Assembly: GCA_964627445.1 (NCBI GenBank)
Contig: CAZVJF010000005.1
Span: 213,702 to 277,701 of the forward strand
DNA: 64,000 nucleotides
Direction of reading: 5' to 3'
From: Luteibaculum sp964627445
Lineage (GTDB): Bacteria; Bacteroidota; Bacteroidia; Flavobacteriales_D; Luteibaculaceae
Shown: positions 63,887 through 64,000 of the stretch, piece by piece
Layout of the letters: every line of letters begins with the position of its first letter
Numbering within the stretch: position 1 is the first letter of the stretch
Notes under the pieces: generated by a model
What the model was told of the DNA's origin: nothing
The model's input: only the letters and a program-made list of their open reading frames with translations
Database searches by the model: none
Program-made: the position numbers and the translations under genes

Positions 63887-64000
63887 GGATAAACGAACCG
63901 GCAGAAAACAGCCCGATAGAACACGCGCTTCTAACCGTTTTGCGCACGGTGCTTTGTGATCTTGCGGATCGGATACTTCCCTGGCAATATTTACCATTAC

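Noticed and set aside
1..64000. T6SS, CRISPR arrays, integrases, transposases and prophage genes.
   Set aside because: None was recognised on either strand. The tRNA-Lys at 62826 has no adjacent integrase and no visible att-like repeat, so it is not called an island attachment site.

Overview
The window looks like a marine-type Bacteroidota (Flavobacteriia-like) chromosome segment. Evidence: a TonB-dependent receptor with a carboxypeptidase-regulatory N-domain, TANNTTTG-type -7 promoter elements (clearest before tRNA-Lys), few Shine-Dalgarno sites, lipoproteins with acidic residues after the lipid Cys, and giant YD/Rhs-repeat proteins. Nothing here supports a species name.

Layout. (1) 1-16129, minus strand: cassette A. 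It holds a Cys-rich secreted protein (722 aa), a 2187-aa YD-repeat protein with an SpvB-like N-terminal motif, a 248-aa secreted protein, and a giant Rhs protein that runs off the left edge. (2) 16334-27328, plus strand: one tightly packed 13-gene operon for a type II secretion / type IV pilus-like machine. It contains a major pseudopilin, prepilin peptidase, GspE ATPase, secretin, GspL-, GspM- and GspC-like inner-membrane proteins, three minor pseudopilins and GspF, plus two unusual members: an FnIII-like lipoprotein and a MORN-type protein. (3) 27404-48150, minus strand: cassette B, paralogous to A. It holds a 744-aa Cys-rich protein, a 2185-aa YD protein and a ~3500-aa Rhs protein. The Rhs protein ends in an HExxH (M91-like) domain and is followed by a lipoprotein (candidate immunity protein) and an orphan Rhs tip. 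(4) 48151-49600: a decayed border with two small frameshifted genes. (5) 49693-64000: ordinary chromosome, visibly richer in G+C: M23 peptidase, TonB receptor, GT39-type glycosyltransferase, flippase-like protein, ornithine aminotransferase, RlmD-type methyltransferase, TPMT-like methyltransferase, phosphoribosyltransferase, shikimate kinase, GNAT-like protein, tRNA-Lys(TTT), and a beta-barrel-like protein with a polybasic tail.

Working model (inference): the pseudopilus/secretin machine exports the giant Rhs proteins encoded on both sides of it. All the large proteins carry Sec signal peptides, and no T9SS sorting domain is recognisable at the C-termini that are visible. The first genes of both cassettes share an upstream sequence element. 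In each cassette an SpvB/YD protein and an Rhs-core/toxin protein are separate genes, which recalls the TcB/TcC toxin cocoon. This T2SS-linked split-Rhs locus is the best candidate for an undescribed system.
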